From assembly GCF_001976065.1 (NCBI RefSeq), contig NZ_MNAH01000006.1, positions 248,001 to 312,000 on the forward strand: a stretch of DNA of 64,000 nt, given 5' to 3'. Below the pieces are notes generated by a model, which was not told the origin of the DNA, did not search any database, and saw only the letters and a program-made list of their open reading frames with translations. Within the stretch, counting starts at the first letter, position 1, and each line of letters begins with the position of its first letter. This document shows positions 41,869-50,862 of the stretch, piece by piece. This DNA is from Pseudomonas putida. Lineage in GTDB: Bacteria; Pseudomonadota; Gammaproteobacteria; Pseudomonadales; Pseudomonadaceae. Position numbers and translations under genes: made by a program.

Positions 41869-44191
41869 ACGCAGGCTGCCGTGGCTGTTCCTGATCCTGC
41901 TGCTGGCAGTGCTGGCGCTCGCCGGCTGGCAATGGCGCGACGGCGCCCCGCTGTCGGCCAACCTGATGGAACTGGTGCCCGGCACCGCACCGGATGCGCT
42001 GGAACTGCGCGCCGAGCAACGCATGCAGGAACCATTGAACCGCGAAATGCTGGTGCTGGTCGGCCACGGCGATCGCCAAAAAGCCATTGCCATGGCGCAA
42101 ACACTGGGGGATCAGTGGCAGGCCAGCGGCCTGTTCGAAAAGGTCCAATGGAACCTGCAGGCCGACTTGCCGGCGTTACGCACGCAACTGCTGCAAGGCC
42201 GATTGGCCATGCTCGCGGCAGACGATCGCGAGCAACTGATCGAGCACCCCGATGCCTTTATCCAGCAACGGGTGCAGGCGCTGTTTGACCCCTTCACCGG
42301 CTTCAGCCTGGTGCCCAGCCAGGATGACTGGCTGGGCCTGACCGGACGCATCCAGAACAGCCAGCCACAGCACGGTGCCGTGCAACTGGACATTGGCAGT
42401 GGCGCCTTGATCGCCGAGGCCGATGGCAAGCACTGGGTGCTGCTGCGGGCGCGGGCCACCGGCAACGCCTTCGACATGAACCTGCCGCTGCAAGTGGCCG
42501 ACCTGCTCCAGTACAGTCGCGAGGAGGCCGCCAGGGCCGACGTGCAACTGCTCGCCGCGAGTGGCTTGTTGTACGCGGCCAACGGCCAGCGCCAGGCGTC
42601 CCGGGAAATGACCTGGGTCGGTGGCGGTGCCACTGTCGGCATCCTGTTGTTGCTATTGCTGGCCTTTCGCCGCTGGCGTGTCCTGCTGGCATTTGTTCCG
42701 GTGCTGGTGGGCATGCTGTTTGGCGCGGTAGCCTGCGTGGCACTGTTCGGCCACATGCATGTGATGACGCTGGTACTGGGTTCGAGCCTGATCGGCGTGG
42801 CCGTCGATTACCCGCTGCATTACCTGTCCAAGAGCTGGAGCCTGAAACCCTGGCATAGCTGGCCGGCGTTGCGCCTGACCTTGCCGGGGCTGACCCTGAG
42901 CCTGGTCACCAGCGCCATCGGCTACCTGGCCCTGGCCTGGACACCCTTCCCGGCCTTGACCCAGATTGCCGTGTTCTCGGCAGCGGGCCTGCTGGGTGCC
43001 TATTTGTCCGCGGTGTGCCTGCTACCGGCGCTGCTCAAGGGTGCCGAACTGCGTCCGGCGCAATGGCCGCTACGCCTTTGCGAATATCTACTGCTGTGCC
43101 GCGAAGCGTTGCTTCGGCATTTGAGCACGCCGGTATTGCTGGCGCTGCTGATCGCTTTTTGTGTCGGCGGCCTGGTGCAACTCCAGACCCGTAACGACAT
43201 CCGCCAGTGGGTGGGTGCGCCGCAGCAGTTGACCGACGAAGCGCAGACCATTGCGCGAATCACGGGTTATCAACCCACCAGCCAGTTCTTCCTGGTGCAG
43301 GCCGCCGACCAGCAGCAATTGCTCGAACGCCATAGCGCCCTGAGTGAACGCCTGGATCAGCTGGTTGGCCTGGAGAAACTCCAGGGTTACCTGTCGCTCA
43401 ATCAACTGGTCAGCCCGCCCAGCGAACAGCGCAAGGTTCGCGAGGCATTGAGCAAACTGCCATCGTACTGGCAACCGTTGCTCGATGTCGGCGTACCGGC
43501 GCAGGCGTTGCAGGCGGAGTTGAGCCAATTGCAGGCACTGCCCGTCGAAGACATCGACAGCGCGCTGGCCGGCCCATTGGCCGAGCCCTATCGCCTGTTA
43601 TGGCTGGGACCGACCGCCGACGGCGTGGCAGCGATGGTCAGCTTGCAGGGCCTGAACAATCCTGCCCTGTTACGGGTACAGGCTGAGGATTTGCCTGGCG
43701 TGAAGCTGGTGGATCGGCTGGGCGAGCTGAACAGCGTGTTCGCCGCCACCCAGATCAGCGCCGCCGAACTGAAACTCGCCTCCTGCGTGCTGATCGTACT
43801 GGTGCTGATCCTGCCGTTCGGGCTTGGCGGCGCGCTGCGCATCGTCTCCCTGCCGTTGCTGGCGGCCTTGTGCAGCCTGGCCAGCCTTGGCTGGTTGGGG
43901 CAGCCGCTGACCCTGTTCAGCCTGTTCGGACTGCTGCTGGTGACGGCGATCAGCGTCGATTACGCCATCCTCATGCGCGAACAGGTCGGCGGCGCCGCCG
44001 TGAGCCTGCTGGGCACCTTGCTGGCCGCATTGACCACCTGGCTGTCGTTCGGCCTGCTGGCGGTATCGAGCACACCCGCGGTGAGCAATTTCGGCCTGTC
44101 GGTGAGCCTGGGCCTGATCTTCAGCTTCCTGCTCGCGCCCTGGGCCGGTCGCCAGGTTCACGCCGCCAGCCTCACGGAGCCAACCGCATGA
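41852..44191 (+). CDS. MMPL/RND-type exporter of the ape cluster (ApeM-like)
   Basis: A 779-residue inner-membrane transporter with two six-helix blocks (about 250-400 and 630-770), each after a periplasmic loop (about 35-245 and 420-625), the layout of MMPL/SSD proteins. GVAVDYPLHYL and ISVDYAILMRE are the paired helix-4 motifs that carry the proton-coupling Asp. It should move the aryl polyene lipid across or out of the inner membrane. It overlaps the LolA-like gene by 17 bp, which fits handover to a periplasmic carrier. Confidence 0.88.
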   Translation: MTLPSERRLPWLFLILLLAVLALAGWQWRDGAPLSANLMELVPGTAPDALELRAEQRMQEPLNREMLVLVGHGDRQKAIAMAQTLGDQWQASGLFEKVQWNLQADLPALRTQLLQGRLAMLAADDREQLIEHPDAFIQQRVQALFDPFTGFSLVPSQDDWLGLTGRIQNSQPQHGAVQLDIGSGALIAEADGKHWVLLRARATGNAFDMNLPLQVADLLQYSREEAARADVQLLAASGLLYAANGQRQASREMTWVGGGATVGILLLLLLAFRRWRVLLAFVPVLVGMLFGAVACVALFGHMHVMTLVLGSSLIGVAVDYPLHYLSKSWSLKPWHSWPALRLTLPGLTLSLVTSAIGYLALAWTPFPALTQIAVFSAAGLLGAYLSAVCLLPALLKGAELRPAQWPLRLCEYLLLCREALLRHLSTPVLLALLIAFCVGGLVQLQTRNDIRQWVGAPQQLTDEAQTIARITGYQPTSQFFLVQAADQQQLLERHSALSERLDQLVGLEKLQGYLSLNQLVSPPSEQRKVREALSKLPSYWQPLLDVGVPAQALQAELSQLQALPVEDIDSALAGPLAEPYRLLWLGPTADGVAAMVSLQGLNNPALLRVQAEDLPGVKLVDRLGELNSVFAATQISAAELKLASCVLIVLVLILPFGLGGALRIVSLPLLAALCSLASLGWLGQPLTLFSLFGLLLVTAISVDYAILMREQVGGAAVSLLGTLLAALTTWLSFGLLAVSSTPAVSNFGLSVSLGLIFSFLLAPWAGRQVHAASLTEPTA

Positions 44192-45348
44192 TGATCGGGC
44201 TGTTCTGGGCGATGGCCCTGGTACTGTTCGCCGTGGCGACCCGGGTCGGGCGCCATTTCGGCCTGATTCCCATTGTCAGCCAGTTGCTGCTGGCGACCCT
44301 CGGCTTGCCGTTGCTGATGTACTTCTGGATCGAACCGCAATGGCAACTGAGCGGCGCGGCGCTGGTGTCACCAGGCTGGTTGAAGAACCTCTACAGCCTG
44401 AGTTTCGCACTGCTGCTGGGGTATATCCTCAGCGATGTGATCGACCTGCAACTGGACCGCCAGAGCCTGAAAATCGCCCTGCCGAGTTTCTCCATCCCGT
44501 TCGCCTGCGGCCTGGCCACGGCCATCTGGCTGTTGCCGCCGCAACCCTGGATAAGCTCGCTGGCGGTCGGCCTGCTGTTCGCGATCACCGCGATCCCGGT
44601 GTTGTACCTGTACCTGCGGCACATCAATTACCCGCACAGCGCCACCCGGCGACTGGTGCAGACCGCGATCATCATCGACCTGGCCTGCTGGACCCTGTTC
44701 GCCCTGGGCCAAGGCAGCCTGCACCTGAGCAGCCTGTTGCTACCCTTGGCCGGCGCGTGCCTGCCCGTGCTGCTGCGGTTGTTGGGCCTACGGCAAACCT
44801 GGCTGTACAGCCTGGGTTTTTTCGCGTTGCTGGTGGTGGCCGAACACTACAAGCTCAATGCGCTGATTTTCGGCATCGGTTACGTACTGATCATGGCGGC
44901 GCTCAAGGCACCGCTGGTGCTGCCGTTGCCGGCAATATGGATGAACCGCTTGCAGACGTACATCGCCATTCCATTGATACTCACGTTCGGTATCGTGCAG
45001 ATCAACGTGCACAGCGCGATGGACAGCCTCGGCTGGATGCAATTGGCGGCCCTGCTGCTGTTGCCGATTGCCAGCAAGCTGCTGGGCAACTGGCTCGGCC
45101 TTGGCTGGGCCGGCGCTTCGTTCCAGGGCGCCAGCCGCTGGCGGGAAAGTGTGCTGCTGAACATTCGCGGCCTGAGCGAGATCGTCTTCCTCAATCTGCT
45201 GCTGCAACAACAGCTCATCAGCCCGGCGCTGTACTTTGCGTTGATGCTGATGGGCCTGATCGCGACCCTGCTGCCGGCACTGGCCGGCATGCACCGGATC
45301 CCTTTGATAGCTGCCGCCCAGGCAAGGAGCCCCCATGCCAACCGTTGA
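44188..45348 (+). CDS. Polytopic membrane protein resembling a CPA2 antiporter
   Basis: A 386-residue protein with about 11-12 membrane helices, starting at the ATG at 44188 in an ATGA overlap with the exporter stop. The pattern FAITAIPVLYLYL...DLACWTLFAL recalls the unwound helices of Na+/H+ (CPA2) antiporters, and the late RGLSEIVFLNLLLQQQ resembles their last motif. No cytoplasmic RCK domain is present. A cation antiporter in an aryl polyene cluster is unusual; it might power or balance export. Homology is weaker than for its neighbours. Confidence 0.65.
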   Translation: MMIGLFWAMALVLFAVATRVGRHFGLIPIVSQLLLATLGLPLLMYFWIEPQWQLSGAALVSPGWLKNLYSLSFALLLGYILSDVIDLQLDRQSLKIALPSFSIPFACGLATAIWLLPPQPWISSLAVGLLFAITAIPVLYLYLRHINYPHSATRRLVQTAIIIDLACWTLFALGQGSLHLSSLLLPLAGACLPVLLRLLGLRQTWLYSLGFFALLVVAEHYKLNALIFGIGYVLIMAALKAPLVLPLPAIWMNRLQTYIAIPLILTFGIVQINVHSAMDSLGWMQLAALLLLPIASKLLGNWLGLGWAGASFQGASRWRESVLLNIRGLSEIVFLNLLLQQQLISPALYFALMLMGLIATLLPALAGMHRIPLIAAAQARSPHANR

Positions 45349-46582
45349 AATGCAACGTCGTCAGATCGTGGTCATCGGCGCGGGTCCCTCAGGGGCCATC
45401 GCCGCCGCGCTGCTCAAGCGCAAGGGGCATGACGTGCTGGTGATCGAGCGCCAGCATTTCCCGCGGTTTTCCATCGGCGAGAGCCTGTTATCCCACTGCC
45501 TGGATTTCGTCGAAGAAGCGGGCATGCTCGACGCCGTCAATGCGGCGGGTTTCCAGCTGAAAACCGGGGCCGCGTTTGCCTGGGGCGAGCGCTACAGCAC
45601 CTTCGATTTCGGCGACACATTCACGCAAGGCAAGCCAACGACTTTCCAGGTGCAGCGCGCCGATTTCGACAAACTGCTGGCTGATCAGGCCGCGCTGCAA
45701 GGCGTGGAAATCCGCTATGGCGAAACCATCGTCAGCGTCGATATCGAGCAGGCCAACCCGCTGCTCGGCGTTCGCCGCGAAGACGGCAGCGAGTACCGCA
45801 TCGAAGCTGACTTCATGCTCGACGCCAGTGGTTACGGCCGCGTCCTCCCGCGCTTGCTCGACCTTGAAGCACCGTCGAATTTCCCGGTACGCCAGGCGGT
45901 GTTCACCCATGTCGAAGACCATATCGACCACCCGAACTTCGACCGTACCAAGATCCTCATCACCACCCATCCCACCCAGCGTGACGTCTGGTTCTGGACC
46001 ATTCCGTTCAGCAATGGCCGCTGCTCGGTCGGTGTGGTCGCAGCAGCCGAACACTTCGAAGGCCGCAGTGATAATCTTGATGAATGCCTGCGTGGTTTCA
46101 TCGCCGAGACCCCCAGCCTGGCCGGGGTACTGGAAAAAGCCGTATGGGATACGCCGGCCCGCTCCATCGGCGGTTATTCGGCCAACGTCAAAACCCTGCA
46201 CGGACGAGGTTTCGCCTTGCTGGGCAATGCCGCGGAATTTCTCGACCCGGTGTTTTCCTCCGGCGTGACCATCGCCATGCGCTCGGCGAGCATGGCCGCA
46301 GGCGTCCTGCACCGCCAGCTGCAAGGCGAGTCCGTGGACTGGCAGCGTGAATTTGCCGAACCGCTCAAGCGCGGGGTCGATACATTCCGCTGCTACGTCG
46401 AGGGCTGGTACGCCGGGACTTTCCAGGACGTGATCTATTACCCGGATGGCGCTGCGGAAATCCGCCGCATGATCAGCTCGATCCTCGCCGGGTATGCCTG
46501 GGACGAGCGCAATCCGTTCGTCGCCGAACCGAAACGTCGACTGCGAATGTTGTCAGAACTCTGTGCAAGGGATGCGACATGA
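45335..46582 (+). CDS. Flavin-dependent oxidoreductase, halogenase-like
   Basis: A 415-residue FAD enzyme. The FAD motif is VIGAGPSGAIAAALL (about 13-27); then GES (48-50) and W219-F220-W221-T222-I223-P224, matching the WxWxIP signature of flavin-dependent halogenases. K76 in FQLKTGAAF is a candidate for the halogenase lysine. It could halogenate or hydroxylate the aromatic head group; xanthomonadins from a related cluster type are brominated. Loss of halogenation in favour of monooxygenation cannot be ruled out. It overlaps the upstream gene by 14 bp. Confidence 0.75.
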   Translation: MPTVEMQRRQIVVIGAGPSGAIAAALLKRKGHDVLVIERQHFPRFSIGESLLSHCLDFVEEAGMLDAVNAAGFQLKTGAAFAWGERYSTFDFGDTFTQGKPTTFQVQRADFDKLLADQAALQGVEIRYGETIVSVDIEQANPLLGVRREDGSEYRIEADFMLDASGYGRVLPRLLDLEAPSNFPVRQAVFTHVEDHIDHPNFDRTKILITTHPTQRDVWFWTIPFSNGRCSVGVVAAAEHFEGRSDNLDECLRGFIAETPSLAGVLEKAVWDTPARSIGGYSANVKTLHGRGFALLGNAAEFLDPVFSSGVTIAMRSASMAAGVLHRQLQGESVDWQREFAEPLKRGVDTFRCYVEGWYAGTFQDVIYYPDGAAEIRRMISSILAGYAWDERNPFVAEPKRRLRMLSELCARDAT

Positions 46583-46629
46583 GCGACTTGGACAACGTGG
46601 TTTGCCAACCCGTTGAAGGGTGTGCCTGA
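46579..46629 (+). CDS. 16-codon bridging ORF
   Basis: MSDLDNVVCQPVEGCA. Its ATG overlaps the oxidoreductase stop (ATGA at 46579) and its stop overlaps the next start (TGATG at 46627-46631). CAAGG precedes it. Both couplings are the style used across the cluster, so ribosomes probably read it. It may be only a linker or the remnant of a deleted gene; no function is assigned. Confidence 0.4.
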   Translation: MSDLDNVVCQPVEGCA

Positions 46630-47111
46630 TGATGCGATGCCTGCTGCTCGGTTGCATCCTGCTTTTGAGTGCCTGCGCCAGCCAGGCGCCACTGCCCGAG
46701 CAGACCCCGAGTATGGCGTTGCCGCTGCAATTGCACATCCAGCGCTTGCAGGCTGATCAGCGCCTGGACTGGGTGTTGGTCATCCAGCGTGAAGGCCCTG
46801 CCATCCGCTGGTCGATGATGGACTTGCTGGGTATTCCGCAGGCACGCCAGAAACTGATCGATGGCCATTGGCACGCCGATGGCCTGTTGCCGCCGAACCC
46901 GGAAGCCCGGGAGCTGTTCGCCGCGCTGCTGTTTGCGCTGACCCCCAGGGATGAACTGTCTGGCAACTATCCGGGCGCATGGCAACACGGGGCACAACGC
47001 TCGCTGCCAGAGCGCTGGGATGTCCGTTACTCACAACCATTGAGCTTCGAATTGAACCTGCCCAAAGGCCCGAAATATCAAATCACGCCCCTGAGCGGTG
47101 ACACGCCATGA
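46629..47111 (+). CDS. Small lipoprotein of the ape cluster (DUF3261-like)
   Basis: A 160-residue protein with a lipoprotein signal: MMRCLLLGCILLLSAC, lipobox LSAC with C16, and alanine after it, which predicts outer-membrane sorting. It resembles the DUF3261 lipoprotein common in aryl polyene clusters. It may take up the polyene lipid at the outer membrane. ATG 46629 is chosen for its TGATG coupling; GTG 46620 and ATG 46632 are alternatives. Confidence 0.82.
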   Translation: MMRCLLLGCILLLSACASQAPLPEQTPSMALPLQLHIQRLQADQRLDWVLVIQREGPAIRWSMMDLLGIPQARQKLIDGHWHADGLLPPNPEARELFAALLFALTPRDELSGNYPGAWQHGAQRSLPERWDVRYSQPLSFELNLPKGPKYQITPLSGDTP

Positions 47112-48304
47112 CGGTCTACCTCAATGCCTTGGGGGTCGTCTGTGCCCTCGGTCGCGACAAGGAGGAAGTCGCCCGCAACCTGTTTGCCGGCGATTGCTCC
47201 GGCATGCGTAGCGAGACCGGCTGGGTGGCAGAGCGATCATTGCCGGTGGGTGCGGTCACGGGTGAACTCGTGCCGATTCCCGTCGAACTGACCTGCCAAC
47301 GCAGCCGCAACAATCAACTGCTGATGGAGGCCGCGCTGCAGATTCGCCCCGACATCGATCAGGCCATCCGGCGCTATGGCCGCGACCGTATCGGGATCGT
47401 GCTGGGCACCAGCACTTCGGGCATCGATGAAGCCAGCCAGGGCCTGGCCCTCTACGTGCGCGAACAGCAGTTCCCGGCCGACTACGACTACCAGCAACAG
47501 GAACTCGGCGCGCCGGCGAACTTTCTCGCCGACTGGCTGCAATTGAGCGGCCCGGCCTACGTGATCTCCACCGCCTGCACCTCCAGCGCCCGCGCTTTGA
47601 TGAGTGCCCAGCGCCTGCTCGACCTGGGGATATGCGACGTGGTGCTGTGCGGTGGTGTCGACACACTGTGCAAGCTGACCCTCAACGGCTTCTCGGCACT
47701 CGAAGCGGTGTCCGGACAACGTTGCAATCCGTTTTCGGTTAACCGCAATGGCATCAATATCGGCGAAGCGGCCGTGCTGTTCCTGATGAGCAAACAGCCT
47801 GGCGACAGCCAGCCGATTGCCCTGCTGGGCAGTGGCGCCAGTTCCGATGCGCACCACATTTCCGCCCCGGAACCCTCCGGCCGTGGCGCCCAACAGGCGA
47901 TGCGCAAGGCCTTGAGCCGAGCCGGACTGCAACCCGGGCAGATCGCCTACCTGAACCTGCATGGCACCGCCACCCAACACAATGACGCCATGGAAAGCCA
48001 CGCGGTAGCCGCGTTGTTCCCGGCCGGTGTGCCCTGTTCTTCGACCAAGCCCATGACCGGTCATACCCTTGGCGCGGCCGGGGCGCTGGAGGCTGCGTTC
48101 TGCTGGTTGAGCCTGAGCAGCGACAACCACGAGCACCGCCTGGCGCCGCACGTTTGGGACGGCCAGCCCGACCCGCAACTGCCGGCCCTGAAATGGGTGA
48201 CTCCCGCCGATCGCCTGGCGTCCACTGGACCTCGCTACCTGATGAGCAATTCCTTCGCCTTCGGTGGCAACAACGTCAGCCTGATTATCGGAGACGCCCC
48301 ATGA
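47108..48304 (+). CDS. Beta-ketoacyl-ACP synthase I-like (ApeO-like)
   Basis: A condensing enzyme of 398 residues. The active-site cysteine is C157 in STACTSSARAL; the histidines lie in NLHGTATQHND and TGHTLGAAGAL. It should extend the aryl polyene with malonyl units, together with the short chain-length factor encoded at 33311. It starts by ATGA overlap with the lipoprotein gene and its stop overlaps the dehydratase start. Confidence 0.9.
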   Translation: MTVYLNALGVVCALGRDKEEVARNLFAGDCSGMRSETGWVAERSLPVGAVTGELVPIPVELTCQRSRNNQLLMEAALQIRPDIDQAIRRYGRDRIGIVLGTSTSGIDEASQGLALYVREQQFPADYDYQQQELGAPANFLADWLQLSGPAYVISTACTSSARALMSAQRLLDLGICDVVLCGGVDTLCKLTLNGFSALEAVSGQRCNPFSVNRNGINIGEAAVLFLMSKQPGDSQPIALLGSGASSDAHHISAPEPSGRGAQQAMRKALSRAGLQPGQIAYLNLHGTATQHNDAMESHAVAALFPAGVPCSSTKPMTGHTLGAAGALEAAFCWLSLSSDNHEHRLAPHVWDGQPDPQLPALKWVTPADRLASTGPRYLMSNSFAFGGNNVSLIIGDAP

Positions 48305-48762
48305 TTGACTGGCCGCTCGCCGAACTGTTGCCCCATGCTGGCGACATGATCCTCATCGAGCAGATCCTGGCATTCGATGAAGAACAGATTCATACCCGCC
48401 TCAGCGTCAAGCCCGACGGCCTGTTCAACCTCCCCGACGGCAGCCTGCCCGCCTGGGTCGGTATTGAACTGATGGCCCAGAGCGTCGCGGCCTTCGCCGG
48501 CTGCCATGCGCGCCAGCGCGGCGATGCCGTGGAACTGGGCTTTTTGCTCGGTTCTCGCAAGTTCGAATGCAACGTCGATCGTTTCCCGGCCGGCACCGAG
48601 CTGACCCTGCACGGCATGCGCTCCCTGGAAGACGACAACGGCATGGGCGTGTTCGAGTGCCACATCACCGCACCCGGTATTCACGCCAGCGCCCGACTGA
48701 ACGTGTATCGCCCGCCTCAAGCGGCCCAATATCTTCATGAATCCGAAGGAGTCCAGTCATGA
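48301..48762 (+). CDS. Hotdog dehydratase (ApeP-like)
   Basis: A 153-residue hotdog-fold protein (MIDWPLAELLPHAGDMILIEQ) with the family histidine in PHAGDM. In E. coli ApeP pairs with ApeI for dehydration of hydroxyacyl-ACP; here ApeI is the C-terminal domain of the ligase at 35880. The ATG at 48301 is used; upstream frame to 48154 lies inside the ketosynthase gene. It is coupled to the reductase by ATGA at 48759. Confidence 0.87.
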   Translation: MIDWPLAELLPHAGDMILIEQILAFDEEQIHTRLSVKPDGLFNLPDGSLPAWVGIELMAQSVAAFAGCHARQRGDAVELGFLLGSRKFECNVDRFPAGTELTLHGMRSLEDDNGMGVFECHITAPGIHASARLNVYRPPQAAQYLHESEGVQS

Positions 48763-49487
48763 CTGAATCCGTACTGGTCACCGGTTCCAGCCGTGGCATC
48801 GGCCGCGCCATCGCCTTGCGCCTGGCCCGGGCCGGGCATGACATCGTGCTGCATTGCCGCAGTGGCCTGGCGGATGCCCAAGCCGTACAAGGTGAAATCG
48901 AGGCACTGGGTCGCACTGCGCGCGTCCTGCAATTCGACGTGTCGGACCGCGCCGGTTGCAAAGCCATTCTCGAGGCGGACGTCGAAACCCATGGCGCCTA
49001 TTACGGCGTGGTGCTAAACGCCGGCCTGACGCGTGATGGTGCTTTTCCGGCGCTGAGCGAGGATGATTGGGATGTGGTGATGCGCACCAACCTCGACGGT
49101 TTCTACAACGTGCTGCACCCGGTGATGATGCCGATGATCCGTCGTCGCGCCGCCGGGCGAATTGTCTGCATCACCTCGGTGTCCGGCTTGATCGGCAATC
49201 GCGGCCAGGTCAACTACAGCGCCTCCAAGGCCGGCTTGATCGGCGCGGCAAAGGCGTTGGCGATCGAGTTGGGCAAGCGCAAGATCACCGTCAACTGTGT
49301 CGCGCCCGGCCTTATCGACACAGCCATGCTCGATGAAAACGTGCCGGTGGACGAATTGATGAAAATGATCCCCGCTGGGCGCATGGGCACCCCTGAAGAG
49401 GTGGCCGGCGCGGTGAACTTTTTGATGTCGGCGGAAGCCTCGTACATCACCCGGCAGGTTCTGGCCGTCAACGGAGGCCTGTGCTGA
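48759..49487 (+). CDS. 3-ketoacyl-ACP reductase (ApeQ-like, FabG family)
   Basis: A 242-residue short-chain dehydrogenase. It has the NADPH motif TGSSRGIGRA (8-17), NAGLTRDG, and the catalytic S-Y-K set in SVSGLIGNRG and YSASKAG. It reduces beta-ketoacyl intermediates of the polyene chain. The C-terminus YITRQVLAVNGGLC is typical of FabG. It overlaps the last ketosynthase by one base (TGATG). Confidence 0.93.
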   Translation: MTESVLVTGSSRGIGRAIALRLARAGHDIVLHCRSGLADAQAVQGEIEALGRTARVLQFDVSDRAGCKAILEADVETHGAYYGVVLNAGLTRDGAFPALSEDDWDVVMRTNLDGFYNVLHPVMMPMIRRRAAGRIVCITSVSGLIGNRGQVNYSASKAGLIGAAKALAIELGKRKITVNCVAPGLIDTAMLDENVPVDELMKMIPAGRMGTPEEVAGAVNFLMSAEASYITRQVLAVNGGLC

Positions 49488-50713
49488 TGAAGCGCGTCGT
49501 CGTCACCGGCATGGCCGGCATCACCTCCCTGGGCAGCGACTGGGAAACCATCGCCGGCCATTTCGCGGCCAACCGCAGTGGCATTCGTCGAATGGATGAA
49601 TGGGACCGCTTCACCGAACTCAATACGCGCCTGGCCGGCCCCATCGATGACTTCAAGGTGCCGAGCCACTGGACGCGCAAACAACTGCGCAGCATGGGTC
49701 GCGTTTCACGGCTGGCCGTCGGCGCGGCGGAACAGGCACTGGCCGACGCCGGATTGCTCGGTGACGAATCGATCAAGGACGGACGCATGGGCGTCGCCTG
49801 CGGTTCCTCCACCGGCAGCACCGACGAAATCAAGGCGTTCGGCAACATGCTGCTCAATTCGGTGGCCGAAGGCCTGAACGCCAACTCCTACGTGCGCATG
49901 ATGCCGCACACCACGGCCGCCAACATCAGCATCTTCTTCGGTCTTACCGGCCGCCTGATCCCCACCTCCAGCGCTTGCACCAGCGGCAGCCAAGGGATCG
50001 GCTATGCCTATGAGGCCATCAAGTTCGGCCGCCTGCCGCTGATGCTCGCTGGCGGCGCCGAAGAACTGTGCCCGACCGAAGCCATGGTCTTCGACGCGCT
50101 CTACGCCACCAGCCTGAAAAACAGCGCCCCGCACACCACCCCACGCCCCTACGACAAAGGCCGCGACGGCCTGGTGATCGGAGAAGGCGGCGGCATGCTG
50201 GTGCTCGAAGAACTGGAGCACGCCCTGGCCCGGGGTGCCCGCATCCATGCCGAACTCGTCGGTTTCGGCAGCAATGCCGACGGGCAGCACACCACCCGCC
50301 CTGAGCAAGTCACCATGCGCCGCGCCATGGAGTTGGCCCTGGAAGACGCAGGCTTGAGTCCGGCCGACATCGGCTACGTCAACGGTCATGGCACGGCGAC
50401 TGAACAGGGCGACATCGCCGAAACCCTCGCGACCAGCAGCCTGTTCGGCGAACACATGCCAATCAGCTCGCAAAAAAGTTTCCTCGGCCACACCCTGGGC
50501 GCCTGTGGCGCGCTGGAGTCCTGGTTCAGCATCGAAATGATGAACCGCGACCTGTACGCCCACACCCTGAACCTGGATGAAGTCGACCCGCACTGCGGCA
50601 AGCTGGACTATCTGCGTGGCGAGTTCCGGCAGATGAGCAACCAGTATGTGATGAACAACAATTTTGCGTTTGGCGGGGTGAATACTTCGTTGATTTTCAA
50701 GCGCTGGGCGTAG
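49487..50713 (+). CDS. Beta-ketoacyl-ACP synthase II-like (ApeR-like)
   Basis: The last gene of the cluster: a 408-residue condensing enzyme with C164 in SSACTSGSQGI and histidines in NGHGTATEQGD and LGHTLGACGALES. Full Cys-His-His, so it is catalytic and probably performs the first condensation on the starter. A hairpin after the stop ends the unit. A start six bases earlier (49481) is possible but lies before the TGATG coupling. Confidence 0.9.
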   Translation: MKRVVVTGMAGITSLGSDWETIAGHFAANRSGIRRMDEWDRFTELNTRLAGPIDDFKVPSHWTRKQLRSMGRVSRLAVGAAEQALADAGLLGDESIKDGRMGVACGSSTGSTDEIKAFGNMLLNSVAEGLNANSYVRMMPHTTAANISIFFGLTGRLIPTSSACTSGSQGIGYAYEAIKFGRLPLMLAGGAEELCPTEAMVFDALYATSLKNSAPHTTPRPYDKGRDGLVIGEGGGMLVLEELEHALARGARIHAELVGFGSNADGQHTTRPEQVTMRRAMELALEDAGLSPADIGYVNGHGTATEQGDIAETLATSSLFGEHMPISSQKSFLGHTLGACGALESWFSIEMMNRDLYAHTLNLDEVDPHCGKLDYLRGEFRQMSNQYVMNNNFAFGGVNTSLIFKRWA

Positions 50714-50729
50714 GGCCAGAAACGACAAA

Positions 50730-50750
50730 GGGCGCCTTTCGGCGCCCCTT
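50730..50750 (+). terminator. Hairpin after the aryl polyene cluster
   Basis: GGGCGCC-TTTC-GGCGCCC (50730-50747) followed by CTTC. The stem is perfect but the T-run is poor, so termination may be partial. 50751-50862 holds no recognised feature. Confidence 0.6.
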
Positions 50751-50862
50751 CACAGACAGGTCGGCTTGTCATCGCCCTTTACCTGCCTGGCTCTGCGATG
50801 GCTGGTTGCCCAGGATCCTCAGAGTCTCGCAAGCCCCTTTCGGGAACACCCGAACAACATGA

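Noticed and set aside
45335..46582. Reading the flavoenzyme as a geranylgeranyl reductase
   Set aside because: The fold family is shared, but the WxWxIP signature and the cluster context favour a halogenase-like enzyme; the activity is still unproven.
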